64,000 nt of DNA from Arthrobacter sp. Hiyo4 (GTDB lineage Bacteria > Actinomycetota > Actinomycetes > Actinomycetales > Micrococcaceae). Shown piece by piece: positions 33,348-44,215 of this stretch (positions within the stretch are counted from its first letter, which is position 1; every line of letters begins with the position of its first letter). Location: the NCBI GenBank assembly GCA_002370555.1, contig AP014718.1, positions 1,054,001 to 1,118,000 on the forward strand, in the 5' to 3' direction. The notes under the pieces were generated by a model. That model saw only the letters and a program-made list of their open reading frames with translations. It did no database searches and was not told where the DNA came from. Made by a program: the position numbers and the translations under genes.

Positions 33348-33947
33348 CTACGCTTCGGACTTCAGCTCGGGGTCTTTTTGGAGGCCTGTGAGGCCGTTCC
33401 AGGCGAGGTTGACCAAGTGGGCGGCGACGGTTTGTTTGTCGGGCCGGCGGCTGTCCTGCCACCATTGGCCGGTCATGGCCACCATGCCTACGAGCATCTG
33501 GGCATACATCGCGCCGTCCTCGGCGCTGAAGCCGCGGCGGTGGAATTCGTCGGACAGGATGTGTTCCACGCGGGCGGTGACCTGGGACAGCAGGGTGGCG
33601 AAAGCGCCTTCGGGCTGCGATGGCGGTGCGTCGCGCATGAGGATCCGGAAGCCCTCCGCCCGGTCCTCGATGTAGGTGAGGAGGGCCAGTGCGGCGCGTT
33701 CCACCAGGACGCGCGGTTTGCCTTCTTCGGTCAGGGCCGCGGTGATCGAGTCCAGCAGGATGTGGAACTCGAAGTCCACCACCTGCGTGTACAGGCCCTC
33801 CTTGGAGCCGAAATGTTCGTAGATCACGGGCTTGGAAACGCCGGCTAAGGCCGCGATTTCCTCAATGGTGGTCCCGTCGAGCCCGCGAGCGGCAAAAAGG
33901 CCACGGCCGACGTCGACCAGCTGGCTGCGCCGCTGTACGCCTGTCAT
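33348..33947 (-). CDS. TetR-family transcriptional regulator
   Basis: Intact, 199 residues. The helix-turn-helix is clear (LVDVGRGLFAARGLDGTTIE, EIAALAGVSKPVIYEHFGSK), followed by an all-helical ligand domain. Convergent with the ABC-F gene and divergent from tRNA-Gln and glmU. Ligand and targets are unknown. The unbroken frame allows a firm call. Confidence 0.9.
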   Translation of the reverse strand: MTGVQRRSQLVDVGRGLFAARGLDGTTIEEIAALAGVSKPVIYEHFGSKEGLYTQVVDFEFHILLDSITAALTEEGKPRVLVERAALALLTYIEDRAEGFRILMRDAPPSQPEGAFATLLSQVTARVEHILSDEFHRRGFSAEDGAMYAQMLVGMVAMTGQWWQDSRRPDKQTVAAHLVNLAWNGLTGLQKDPELKSEA

Positions 33948-34122
33948 TCGTGTCCGGGTGGGTTGTTGCTCACATTTCCATCATGCCCTAGCGCTGCTGA
34001 AACAGTTGGAACCGGTGGCAGTGCAGCGGCCTGGCTGCCGTGATTCCTGCCAATGTCGCGGGCTGCCCTGAAGCCATGGCAAAATAAATACTTGTGCCTT
34101 GGCCTTTGCGCCTGTGGCATGG

Positions 34123-34194
34123 TCCGCCCTGGTGTAATGGCAGCACCCCGGCCTTTGGAGCCGTGGAGTATAGGTTCGAATCCTATGGGCGGAA
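34123..34194 (+). tRNA. tRNA-Gln (anticodon UUG)
   Basis: Seventy-two bases fold as a tRNA: acceptor arms TCCGCCC and GGGCGGA with discriminator A, a D-arm with GGTGTAATGGCAG, an anticodon loop CTTTGGA giving UUG, and the T-arm TAGGTTCGAATCCTA. No CCA is encoded. It lies between the TetR gene and glmU. Confidence 0.93.
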
Positions 34195-34304
34195 CTGCTG
34201 TGCGAAGACCGTCCAGTAGGATGAACTCGGTGCCCCGCCGTGAATTTTGGCTGGACAGGCACTGCGCCCAGCGCAACGCGCAACCAAGCAAGGAGAACCC
34301 GTAC

Positions 34305-35783
34305 GTGATCCCCGAGAATACCGGCCCAGCCGCCGTCATTGTTCTGGCAGCAGGCGCCGGTACCCGGATGAAATCCCGTACCCGAAGATCCTGCACGAAA
34401 TCGGCGGCCGGTCCATGGTGGGCCACGCCCTGCTGGCAGCCCGCAGCATTAACCCGGACGGCTGGCCCTGGTGGTCCGCCACGAGCGGGATCTGGTCGCC
34501 CGCCACCTGAACCAGCTGGACCCCGAAGCCCTGATCGTGGACCAGGACGACGTCCCCGGCACCGGCCGCGCCGTTGAGGTGGCCGTGCAGGCACTGGACG
34601 CCCAGGAAAAACTCGCAGGCACCGTCGTGGTCACTTACGGTGATGTTCCGCTCCTGACCGGCAGCCTGTTGGCCGACCTGGTGGCCACACATGAGCGGGA
34701 GGCCAATGCCGTCACCGTGCTCACCGCGCTGCTGGATGATGCCACAGGCTACGGACGCATTCTCCGCGGTGATGACAGCTCCGTGACCGGCATCCGCGAG
34801 CACAAGGATGCAACGGAAACCGAACGCCTGATCCGCGAGGTCAATTCCGGGATCTACGCCTTCGACGCCGATGTCCTACGTGACGCGCTGGTCCACGTCA
34901 CCACCGACAATTCGCAGGGCGAAAAGTACCTCACCGACGTGCTGGGCCTCGCACGGCAGTCGGGCGGCCGGGTTGCCGCCGTCGTCACCGAAGACCGCTG
35001 GCAGGTGGAGGGCGCCAACGACCGTGTGCAGCTCTCCGCCCTCGGCGCGGAACTGAACCGCCGCACCGTTGAAGCCTGGATGCGCGCCGGCGTCACGGTG
35101 GTTGACCCCGCCACCACCTGGATCGATTCCACCGTCGCCCTGGATGAGGACGTCCGCATCCTGCCGAACACGCAGCTGCACGGCGCCACCACTGTGGCGA
35201 GGGACGCCGTCGTCGGCCCGACTCCACCCTGACCGATGTCCGCATCGGCGAGGGCGCCAAGGTGACCCGCACTCACGGTTCCGGTGCCGTGATCGGCGCG
35301 GACGCCGCCGTCGGCCCTTTCACCTACCTGCGTCCCGGCACAGTGCTTGGCGACACCGGCAAGATCGGTGCGTTCTACGAAACCAAGAACGTCACGATTG
35401 GCCGCGGCTCCAAACTTTCCCACCTCGGCTACGCCGGTGACGCCGAAATCGGCGAGGACACCAACATCGGCTGCGGCAACATCACGGCCAATTACGACGG
35501 CGAGAAGAAGCACCGCACGGTGATCGGCTCGGGCGTCCGCACAGGTTCCAACACAGTCTTTGTTGCACCGGTCACCGTGGGGGACGGTGCCTACAGCGGC
35601 GCCGGCGCGGTGATCCGCAAGGACGTCCCGGCAGGGGCGCTCGTTGTGTCCGTTGCAGCGCAGCGCAATGACGAGGGCTGGGTTGTGGCCAACCGCCCCG
35701 GCTCACGCTCGGCGGAACTGGCGCAGGCCGCCGCCTCAGATTCCTCACATCCCCCAGCATCGACAGAAGAGGACCAGCGATAA
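34305..35783 (+). CDS. glmU: Bifunctional GlmU (GlcN-1-P acetyltransferase / GlcNAc-1-P uridyltransferase)
   Basis: About 493 residues; makes UDP-GlcNAc, the entry point of peptidoglycan synthesis. The uridyltransferase domain has [35 protein letters not shown] and the [11 protein letters not shown] region; the C-terminal left-handed beta-helix shows hexapeptide repeats with [27 protein letters not shown] and the catalytic region [16 protein letters not shown]. Start GTG 34305 with AGGAGA upstream. Three bases are missing, near 34382, 34460 and 35219. The TAA stop shares one base with the prs ATG (TAATG). Confidence 0.95.
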
Positions 35784-36763
35784 TGAGCGAAATTACGGCA
35801 CGCGGCGAGAAGAAGCTGGTACTTGCCGCTGGGCGGGCGCACCCCGAACTGGCGCGGGAAATCGCCAAGGAGCTGGGTACCGAGCTGCTGCCCGTGGATG
35901 CCTACGACTTCGCCAACGGGGAGATTTACGTCCGCGCCGGCGAAAGCGTCCGGGGAACCGACGCGTTCGTCATCCAGGCCCACCCGGCTCCGCTGAACAA
36001 CCACCTCATGGAACAGCTGATCATGATCGATTCGCTGAAGCGGGCCTCCGCCAAGCGCATCACCGTGGTGTCCCCGTTCTACCCGTATGCGCGGCAGGAC
36101 AAGAAGGGTCGCGGACGCGAGCCTATTTCCGCCCGCCTGGTGGCGGACCTGTACAAGACCGCCGGCGCTGACCGCATCATGAGCGTTGACCTGCACACCT
36201 CGCAGATCCAGGGTTTCTTCGACGGGCCTGTGGACCACCTCATGGCCATCCCGCTCCTGGCCGATTACATCCGTACCCGCGTCGCCGCCGACAACGTCAC
36301 CGTGGTGTCCCCGGACACGGGCCGCGTGCGCGTCGCGGAGCAGTGGGCCGAACGCCTGGGCGGAGCGCCGCTGGCGTTTGTGCACAAGAGCCGCGACCTC
36401 ACCGTTCCCAACCAGGCCGTCTCCAAGACCGTTGTGGGCCAGATCGAGGGCCGGACCTGCGTCCTGATTGACGACATGATCGACACCGGCGGCACCATTT
36501 CCGGAGCGGTCCAGGTCCTGAAGAACGCCGGGGCGAAGGATGTCATCATCGCCGCGACGCACGCTGTTTTCTCAGAGCCCGCGGCGCAGCGGCTTTCCGA
36601 GTCCGGCGCCCGCGAAGTGGTGGTCACCAACACGTTGCCCCTCACTGCGAATCAGCAGTTCCCGCAGTTGACGGTGCTGTCCATCGCACCGCTGATCGCC
36701 CGCGCTATCCGCGAAGTGTTCGACGACGGTTCGGTCACCAGCCTGTTCGACGGCAACGCCTGA
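35783..36763 (+). CDS. prs: Ribose-phosphate pyrophosphokinase
   Basis: Intact 326-residue enzyme making PRPP from ribose 5-phosphate and ATP, the precursor for purines, pyrimidines, His and Trp. Motifs: the flexible ATP loop YPYARQDKKGRGREPISARL, the metal site SVDLHTSQIQGFFDGPVDHL and the PRPP site VLIDDMIDTGGTISGAVQVL. Translationally coupled to glmU by the TAATG overlap. Confidence 0.97.
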   Translation: MSEITARGEKKLVLAAGRAHPELAREIAKELGTELLPVDAYDFANGEIYVRAGESVRGTDAFVIQAHPAPLNNHLMEQLIMIDSLKRASAKRITVVSPFYPYARQDKKGRGREPISARLVADLYKTAGADRIMSVDLHTSQIQGFFDGPVDHLMAIPLLADYIRTRVAADNVTVVSPDTGRVRVAEQWAERLGGAPLAFVHKSRDLTVPNQAVSKTVVGQIEGRTCVLIDDMIDTGGTISGAVQVLKNAGAKDVIIAATHAVFSEPAAQRLSESGAREVVVTNTLPLTANQQFPQLTVLSIAPLIARAIREVFDDGSVTSLFDGNA

Positions 36764-36999
36764 TTCCTATCTTTCGCAGCCGGCGCCGGGCCCGTTTCAG
36801 TAATTTGGCACGGCGCTGGTAAGCTTTTTGACGATACCTTGGCGAGGGAGAGCATCCGGGAAACCGGACTGCAGGTCTCCGTTATCGACTGGGTCTGAAT
36901 CTCCCTTCTGGAAGGGCCGCCTCACGGCCGCCCGGCGTTGAAGGTCGTAACAGACCTCCGCCCTTGCTGAACACCTTTTAGTCTTCCGAGGAGATACAC
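36764..36999 (+). promoter_or_regulatory. Leader region of rplY with stacked hairpins
   Basis: This 236-base gap has no gene. Its second half can form a compact stem CCCTTC/GAAGGG with a 2-base loop (36903-36916) followed at once by GGCCG/CGGCC arms (36915-36930). A hexamer TTGGCA (36805-36810) may be a promoter -35. The rplY ribosome site GAGGAGA lies just before ATG 37000. A structured leader that controls L25 synthesis is possible. Confidence 0.45.
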
Positions 37000-37590
37000 A
37001 TGTCTGAGCAGAAGCTCGCAGCAGAAGTACGCACCGAATTCGGCAAGGGCTTCGCCCGCCGCGCGCGCATGGCCAACCTGATCCCCGCCGTCATCTACGG
37101 CCACGGCGCCGAGCCGGTCCACATCACGCTTCCGGCCAAGGCCACCACGCTTGCAGTCCGCAAAGCCAACGCCCTGCTGTCCCTGGACGTCAACGGAGAA
37201 GAGCACCTGGCCCTGGTCAAGGACGTCCAGCGCGACCCGATCAAACAGATCATCGAGCACATCGACCTGCTGACCGTCATCAAGGGCGAAAAAGTCACCG
37301 TGGACATCCCGGTTCACATCGTTGGCGAACTGGCTCCGGGCAGCGTCTTCAACCAGGAACTCACCGTCATCTCCCTTGAGGCTGAGGCAACCCACCTGCC
37401 CACCGCCATCGAGGTCGACATCGAAGGCCGCTCCGCCGGACAGCACATCCACGCTTCCGACCTGGTCCTGCCGAAGGGTTCGGTCCTGCTGGCCGACGCC
37501 GACGCCCTGGTTGTCCACATCTCCGAGGCCACTGAGGTCTCTGAGGAAGAGGCACAGGCTGACTCCGCAGCCGCAGTCGCCGGCGAGTAA
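37000..37590 (+). CDS. rplY: 50S ribosomal protein L25/general stress protein Ctc
   Basis: Intact, 196 residues, the long Ctc-type form. The L25 N-terminal domain (EVRTEFGKGFARRARMANLI, PAVIYGHGAEPVHITL) binds 5S rRNA; the C-terminal TL5-like domain contains VDIPVHIVGELAPGSVFNQE and ends in an acidic tail. Usual neighbours prs and pth flank it. Confidence 0.95.
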   Translation: MSEQKLAAEVRTEFGKGFARRARMANLIPAVIYGHGAEPVHITLPAKATTLAVRKANALLSLDVNGEEHLALVKDVQRDPIKQIIEHIDLLTVIKGEKVTVDIPVHIVGELAPGSVFNQELTVISLEAEATHLPTAIEVDIEGRSAGQHIHASDLVLPKGSVLLADADALVVHISEATEVSEEEAQADSAAAVAGE

Positions 37591-37608
37591 TAACGGCACA
37601 GTTTGATA

Positions 37609-37639
37609 TGTGGCCGGGCCCTGTCGGGGTCCGGCCACA
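37609..37639 (+). terminator. Hairpin between rplY and pth
   Basis: TGTGGCCGGGCCC and GGGTCCGGCCACA pair over 13 positions (one G-T) around the loop TGTCG. It begins 18 bases after the rplY stop. No T-run follows; terminator or attenuator before pth. Confidence 0.55.
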
Positions 37640-37669
37640 GCCATGTCCGGACCACCTTAGGATTGAATA

Positions 37670-38264
37670 ATGACAGACACCTGGCTGATCGTTGGCCTCG
37701 GAAACCCCGGGCCGAATACAAGGGCAACCGGCACAATGTCGGCCAGATGGTCCTGGACGAACTCGCGGGGCGGATGGGTGGCAAGTTCAAAACCCACAAG
37801 GCACGCGCCCAGGTGCTTGAAGGACGGCTGGGGATCGGCGGCCCCCGGGTGGTGCTGTCCAAGCCGATGAGCTACATGAATGTATCCGGCGGCCGGTGTC
37901 CGGCCTGGCAAATTTTTACGGCATTGACCCTGACCATGTTGTCGCGGTGCACGATGAGATTGATATTCCGTTCAACACCATAAAGCTGAAATGCGGCGGC
38001 GGTGAGGGCGGCCACAACGGCCTCAGAGATATGTCCAAGGCGTTGGCCACCAAGGATTACCTCCGGGTACGGGTGGGCGTGGGCCGCCCTCCAGGGCGGA
38101 TGGACACTGCAGACTATGTCCTGCGTGATTTTGGCACTGCAGAGCGCAAGGACCTTCCGTTCCTGCTCGATGACGCGGCTGATGCCGTGGAGATGCTGGT
38201 CAGGGAAGGGCTGACTGCGGCCCAGCAGAAGTTCCATCCGGCCAGGTCAGAGGTTCAGGAATAA
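37670..38264 (+). CDS. pth: Peptidyl-tRNA hydrolase
   Basis: Recycles peptidyl-tRNA released from stalled ribosomes; essential in bacteria. About 199 residues. Catalytic and binding motifs: [20 protein letters not shown] (catalytic His), [33 protein letters not shown] and [13 protein letters not shown]. Start ATG 37670. Two bases are missing: near 37711, which lies directly before the catalytic histidine, and near 37892. Confidence 0.95.
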
Positions 38265-38375
38265 AACTTAAAACCGCCTGTCCCTGTTTACCTGAGTGTG
38301 CCAAGGGGTAGTCTTCTTCCTAAGCGGGGGAGCGATGGAGCTTATCCCGCTTTAGTGGGATGTAGGGACAAGTTC

Positions 38376-41111
38376 ATGTCAATCGAGCCACTCAGCTGGG
38401 GACGTGGGTCACCGCTCAATGACCTTGAGCTGCGCACCGACACTGCAGACGTGTCAGAGCGGCAGCGATGGTCGGTGCCCGCACGGAGCGCCAACCTCGA
38501 AGCGGTCCGCGCCGCCCTGACCAGCCTCGACTCCCTGGGAGTCGTCATCACCGGCGGACGCGGTGTAGGTAAGTCATCCTTGGCCAGAACGGCCGTCGCC
38601 GACCTTGGCCCGGATATCTGGACGTTGCAGCTGCGCAGCGGACCATCGTCCGGCACAACACCCTACGGCTGCCTGGCTTTCCTGCTGGCGCGCCTTCCCC
38701 AGGCGTACATGGGGTCGCCCACAGCCATCCTCCGTGGCATTACGTCCCTCATCAAAAACGATGCCGCGGGGCGCCAGTGTGTCATCACCCTGGACACCGC
38801 CGGCAGCATTGATGATATGAGCGCCGGCGTCCTGCTCAACATCCTCCTGACCGGGACCGCCCGCATGGTGGCCGTGGCACCCATGGTCAGTGATCTACCG
38901 GCCGACTTCCACTGGCTCCTCAACGACCGCCGGCTCACCGAGGTCAGGCTGGACAACCTCAATGAGCTGCAGACCCGCCAGGTGCTGCTTTCCCTGCTGG
39001 GCCACCGCGTTTCGGCCTCCCTGGTCAGCACTTTCCACACCATGGTTGGCGGCAACCCCCTGCTCCTGAAAGCGCTCGTAACCGAGCAGCAGCATTCGGG
39101 GAACCTGGTTCTGTCGGACTCCGTCTGGACTCTTCGGGACAAGGTGGTGCTCGACGGCGCGGCCAGCCTCGACGACATCGTCCGGTCCCAGTGGACCCGG
39201 AAGTCTCCAGAGGAACGGGATGTCATCGAGATGCTCTCGTGCGCCCGCAGCGTGGAACTGTCCAGGCTGACCAAAGTGTACGGTGCCGGTGTGGTGGCGG
39301 ACATGGAAGATTCGGGCCTGCTCGAGATCGATTCCTCGGACAACCGCTGGGTTTCACTGCGTGAAAAGTACCTCGGCGACGTTGTCCGCTCCTGGCTCAG
39401 CATCACTCGGCGAAGGGAACTGCGGAGCCTGCTCCTGGGTGGCAAGGAACCTGACCCTGCCACGATGACGGTGGAAGAACTGATGGCGTTCGGCGCCTGG
39501 ACCCAGGAATGCGAGGCCGAGCTGAGTCCGGCCATGGCGCTGGCCGCCGCCGAAGCCGCAGTGCAGCTCTTTGACCCTCATTTTGCCCTCAAGTATGCCG
39601 ACACGCTGAAGCGGAATGACCCTCAATGGGTGCCTGCCCAGCGGCAGAAAGCGGCAGCGTACCTGCTCATGGACCTCCCGGTGCAGGCCATGGCAGCACT
39701 GGACGATATTTCCCAGCCGCAGCTGGACAACCTGGACGTTGAGGAGTTCGCCCGGGTGGTCGAGGCAAAATCCCGGGTCATGGTCTGGCTCCCGAATACA
39801 GCGCCCGGGTGCCGGCGCTGCTGCAGAAGGCACGGGAGTGGCTTGGTGTGGAGCCAGGAATCGCGGAGGGCTGGCCGGAGCCGCTGGCTGCTGCGGCCAA
39901 CCGGATCAGCCTCAGCGAATTCGAGTACCAGGCTTTTGTGGGTGACTATGCCTCCGCGTTGCCGGCACTGGAAGCCGCTGCGGACCCGGGCAGAATCCGG
40001 ACACCTGGTTCAGGATGAATTCAGCAGTGATCCTCATGAGCGCCCTGTCCATGGCCGGGAGGGAAATGGACGCCCTGAGCCTCATGAGGCAGCTGGGCGG
40101 GCAGATCTCGGACGCCGCCGAGATCGTGGGGCTGCGCGAGAGATTCGCCAGCCGGGCGTACAACGTGCTCCTGATGGCAGGGCAATGGCGCCGGTGCATC
40201 GACCTCCTTGATCCGCCTTCCGCGCGCGAGGTCCACCGGCTCCCTTACCGGAGCGCCGCCGCTGAGCTAGCGGCCGGCATCGCCTACGTGTACTCGGGCC
40301 GCGGCGCCGTTGCCCTTGATTCGCTGCTCTCGGCCGCTGCACAGCTGGAACTGCGGCCCGTCCAGAGCCTGCTCCGCGCCGCCTACGCCGCCATCGCCTT
40401 CGCGTATGCGCAGATCGGCAATGCCGGGCAGTCCCGGCAGTATCTTGACCGGCTGCAGCGGACGGCAGGTGCTGCTGACCATGCCACCCGGAGCCGCACT
40501 GAATTCTGCGCTGACATGGCCGCCCGATGGCTGGGGGACAATGACGCAGCCACCCGTCTCAAGCAGTCAGCCCGCCGTGACATCGCAGCAGGCAGGTTCA
40601 CCCTGGCCGGGATCAGTCTGCTCGGAGCCACGGTCAACGGCACGGAAGCGGATTTCCGGCTGATGGAACAAGTGGCCGGGCAACGCCAGGGCCCCTTGGC
40701 GGAAATTTCGCGGTTTGTCGCCGTGGGCAGCCGCACCCACGACGCCAAAACGTTGCTTGCCGGTGGGGAACTGGCGGCCACCCTGGAACTGGATGCCGTT
40801 GAGGCCCGGTGCATGGCGCTGGCCGTTGACTACGCCCGGCAGGCCGGTGACTCGGTTTCCGCCAGGACTGCACAGGCCCGACTGGACATCCTCGCAGCCA
40901 CCGTGGCAAGCCTGCCGATCGTGCCGAGCAGCGGCAGCCCGCTGCTGACCGCCAGGGAGAGGCAGATCGCGCGGCTGGCCGGCCGGGCGCGTCCAACCGC
41001 GATATCGCCGTGGAGATGGGCGTGTCCGTGCGCACTGTGGAAGGCCACCTTTACCAGGTCTTTACCAAGCTCGGAGTTACATCCAGGGGTGATCTGACTG
41101 GACTCGTCTAA
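38376..41111 (+). CDS. Large LuxR-type regulator with AAA-like ATPase domain (first of tandem pair)
   Basis: About 912 residues, of the LAL kind. Residues 50-300 hold a STAND/AAA-type ATPase with Walker A VVITGGRGVGKSSLARTAV and a Walker B-like region CVITLDTAGSIDD; a long helical repeat region follows; the C-terminal 60 residues are a LuxR helix-turn-helix (LTARERQIARLAGRGASNRD, VRTVEGHLYQVFTKLGVTSR). Signal and targets are unknown. ATG 38376 is chosen for the AGGGA site at 38364; the frame is open from 38298. A small hairpin (ATCCCGC/GTGGGAT) precedes the start. Three bases are missing, near 39789, 39989 and 40986, the last inside the DNA-binding domain. The second regulator overlaps its 3' end. 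Confidence 0.83.
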
Positions 41112-43816
41112 CGGCCACGCTGCCAAACAGGGAACACAGTACCGACTGCTCACGGGCCGGCGTGAGCCGCTGGACCGGATCTGCAACATCATTCGCAGCC
41201 GCATGAGCCAGGCTGTGTTCCTCATGGCGGGCCCGGGCATCGGGAAGTCAACGCTGACCGAGGCCATCACCGAGCGGCTTTCCCAAGAGATGATCATTGT
41301 CCAGATCCATGGAAGTTCGTCGCTGTCCGGCGTTCCTTATGGAGTGTTGGCGCCCTACACGGCGGAGCTGACGGCCGAAGACTCCGTGTCCTCGGTGGCT
41401 GTGCTGCGGTCCGTGTGGAGGTACTTTGAGAAGCTGAAAGCCGGCAAGGATACCCCGTTGCTTCTGATGATGGATGACGCCCATCACCTGGACGAGGCAA
41501 CGGCCAGCATCGTGGCCGACATGATCTCCGCTGGCTGGGCCACAGTGCTTGCTGCTGGCAGGCCGCGGCCCGGGCTGCCCCAGCCGCTCGCCCAGCTCTG
41601 GTATGACGGCCTGGCTGACCGTGTGGATCTCCGACCCATGAACCGGGAGCAAGTCGAAGAAGTCCTCTCCCACGCACTTGATGGAACAATCCCCTCCGGA
41701 ACCATTGACACAATCTGGAGCGCGTCTGGCGGAAATCCGCGGATTCTTGATGCCTTGCTGCATGATGCCGCGGAGCGGGGCGAACTCGCAAAGCGGAACG
41801 GGATCTGGATGCTGCTGGGCCCGTTGCCTGCCGACGGACCCAGGCTCGCCGAGGTGGTGGTGAAGGACATGCTCCGCCGCAGCCCGGAAGAGCAGGAAGT
41901 CCTGAAACTTGTCGCCCTCGCCGGGCCCGTGAGCCGGAAGGTGATCGAGGATACTTTTGGCGCTGAACTAGTTCGCACGCTGCTGGACCAGCAGATGATG
42001 GTGGAAAGTCCCGGCATTCCAGCCGATCTCCGGATCTGGAACTCCGTGTTCGGCGAGGCGCTCCGCACAAGTATCTCAGTGTCCCGGAGCCTGCAGCTGC
42101 TTGAAAAGATCCGGGATCAGCTGGAAACCGCTCCCGAAGGGTCTGAAGGCAGGATGAGGGCCGTGGAATGGGCCCTTGAATGTGGATTGAAAATATCCGA
42201 TCCAGAGCTGCTTGAGGCGGCCGGCACTGCCTTGGTCCACTCGCGGAACCGGAGCAGCCGGATGATGGCCGCGAAGGTCGCGGACCCGGACCTCGTGCCG
42301 CAGGCACAGGCCGTCCAGGGACGCGCCTTATTCAATGAAGGCGACTTTGCGGGTGCGGCCAAGCTCCTGGACGGATGCTGGCTGCAGCTGGGGAACGGTG
42401 CCTGGGCTGTTCCGGTCCTGATGCTCAGGGCCATGGCACACCAGGCTCTGGGAACGCCGCTGTCAGTATTCGTGGCCGATTCCCGTGAAGCGCTTCAGGG
42501 CGCAGGCGCCACGACTGCTGGCCCGGATGCTGTGCCGCCGGATTCCCAGGAGACCGCCGGTGCGCCGGCCGGGCCTTGGCAGGAGCGCTTGCTTCGCCTG
42601 CTAGAACTTTGCGAAGCAGGCAACCACCAGCCTTGGAGGCCGAGGTCCAGGAACTTCGGAGCAGCCGCGCCGGCGATGCCACGGACGACGCCCTGCGTGC
42701 GGTGGGCCTGGCGCTGCTGGCCCATTCGCTCGCCCCGGCCGGACGGGCCGTCCAGGGGCTGGATGCCGCATTGCTGGCCGTCTCGGAACTTCCCTCACTG
42801 CAGGGTGGCGTGTTCTTCTTCAATGAATTTGTCCTTGGCCGCCTGGTGGCAGATTACCTGGCCATGGGGGAGTGGGACTCTGCGGAACGGGAGTTGGCGA
42901 ACTATGGTGCCGGGCAGCCGCGGGGTGTCGCCTATTTCGGCGGCAGCCTTGAGGTGCTCCGTGGCTACTCGCTCCTGCGGCAGGGGCGGATGGAACGCGC
43001 CTACCAAACGCTGCTGCCGGCGGTGGAGACCCTGAGGCTCAACGATCCGCTGCAGATGTTCCGGTTTGGTTCCGGGCTGGCGTTTTATGTAGCGGCGAGG
43101 CTCGGCGACGCCGCCCAGGCCGGCCGGCTTGAGCTGGATTATAAGGATTCACCGCAGGGCTCCACCGGCTACGGACTCCTTGCGAGGGCGTATGCGGCAG
43201 CGGCATCGGAGTATGTGGCGCATGACGGAAAAGGCCTGGCGCGCCTCCACACACTGGCCACCACGCCCGAGGTAACCACCCGGGCCGGGACACTCCTGGA
43301 ACTCTTGGCTCTCTGCTGGGACCTGGGCGACCATTCCGTGATCCCGTTGGTCCACTCACTGGCGGGAGCGTCGAAGGCCGCTGGGCCGCGGCAATGCTCA
43401 CCCTGGCGGGGCATTGGGAGTCCGAGGATGCCGATTCCATCATGGAAGCGGCAGCCATGCTTGAAGGCGCGGGATTCGTTAACCTTGCGCGGGAAGCCTA
43501 CGCGCGGTCGAGCACCGTCCTTGAGAGCTCCGGTGAGCGCCGGCGGGCCCGTCAGGCGGTGGCCCTGCGGGAGAAGTGCGACCACGAACTGGGCGAGCGG
43601 TTCCGGGAAGGCCACTTCATCGCCGCAGCTCCCAGCGTGCACCTCACCCGCCGGGAGCAGGACATCGTAGAGCTCGCCGTGAAAGGTCTCACCGACCGGG
43701 AGATCGCACAAAGGCTCATGGTGTCCGTGCGTACTGTGGAGGGCCACCTCTACCGCACGTACGTCAAACTCGGCGTGCGGAGCCGCGATGAACTGGCTTC
43801 AGCCCTTCCGAACTAG
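41098..43816 (+). CDS. Large LuxR-type regulator with AAA-like ATPase domain (second of tandem pair)
   Basis: About 906 residues with the same plan: Walker A LMAGPGIGKSTLTEAITERL, Walker B LLLMMDDAHHLDEATAS, a helical middle, and a C-terminal LuxR domain (LTRREQDIVELAVKGLTDRE, VRTVEGHLYRTYVKLGVRSR). The conserved N-terminal lead RLLTGRREPLDRICNII lies upstream of the first ordinary start (ATG 41203). The frame is open back to a stop at 41095, and the only candidate there is CTG 41098, eight bases after AGGGG and overlapping the first regulator; I use it with caution. Two bases are missing, near 42633 and 43383. The two proteins are paralogues and may work as a pair. Confidence 0.8.
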
Positions 43817-44215
43817 GCCTGTGTGCGGACGCCCATGCGTCCGGGACCTAGCGTACGGACGTCGGGAAACGCGTAGCCCCGGCCCCAAAAAGTAGAGTAC
43901 TGCCTACTCGTGTGCTGAGCTTCAGCATGCGATTGACTTAGTGCGGCAGGAAAACACGGAGCCACCAAAACCGTGGACCGGCCAACAGACTTTCAGGCCT
44001 CATTTTGAAGCAAATTTCCGGCCCTGGGGCTGGATCGAAGCGGGCCGGCGACGTCAGAGTCTTCTGAGACCGAGACTCTCCCCCCAGCCGTCGCCGGCCC
44101 TCACTTCCGCGGCTGAAGCCCGGAGCTGCTGTGGCGGTTGCCCATCGGGCCGCCGCCATAGTGGTGTTGTGGGACAATTGAGTGTCAATCCATTGGCATC
44201 TCAAGGAGTTTAGCT
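43817..44215. promoter_or_regulatory. Intergenic region between the regulators and sufS
   Basis: A 399-base gap with no convincing gene. It holds a short hairpin (GCTGA/TCAGC, about 43915-43927), the long nested hairpin at 44042-44100 described separately, and, before sufS, the ribosome site AAGGAG (44203-44208). The base composition around 43880-44030 is lower in GC than the flanking genes, so the sufS promoter is probably there. Confidence 0.5.
44042..44100. promoter_or_regulatory. Nested 59-base inverted repeat upstream of sufS
   Basis: Outer arms GGGCCGGCGAC (44042-44052) and GTCGCCGGCCC (44090-44100) are exact complements; inside them AGAGTCT (44056-44062) and AGACTCT (44073-44079) form a second stem. 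It lies 226 bases after the second regulator's stop and about 115 bases before sufS, so it may be a terminator or a structured leader of the suf genes. Confidence 0.5.
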
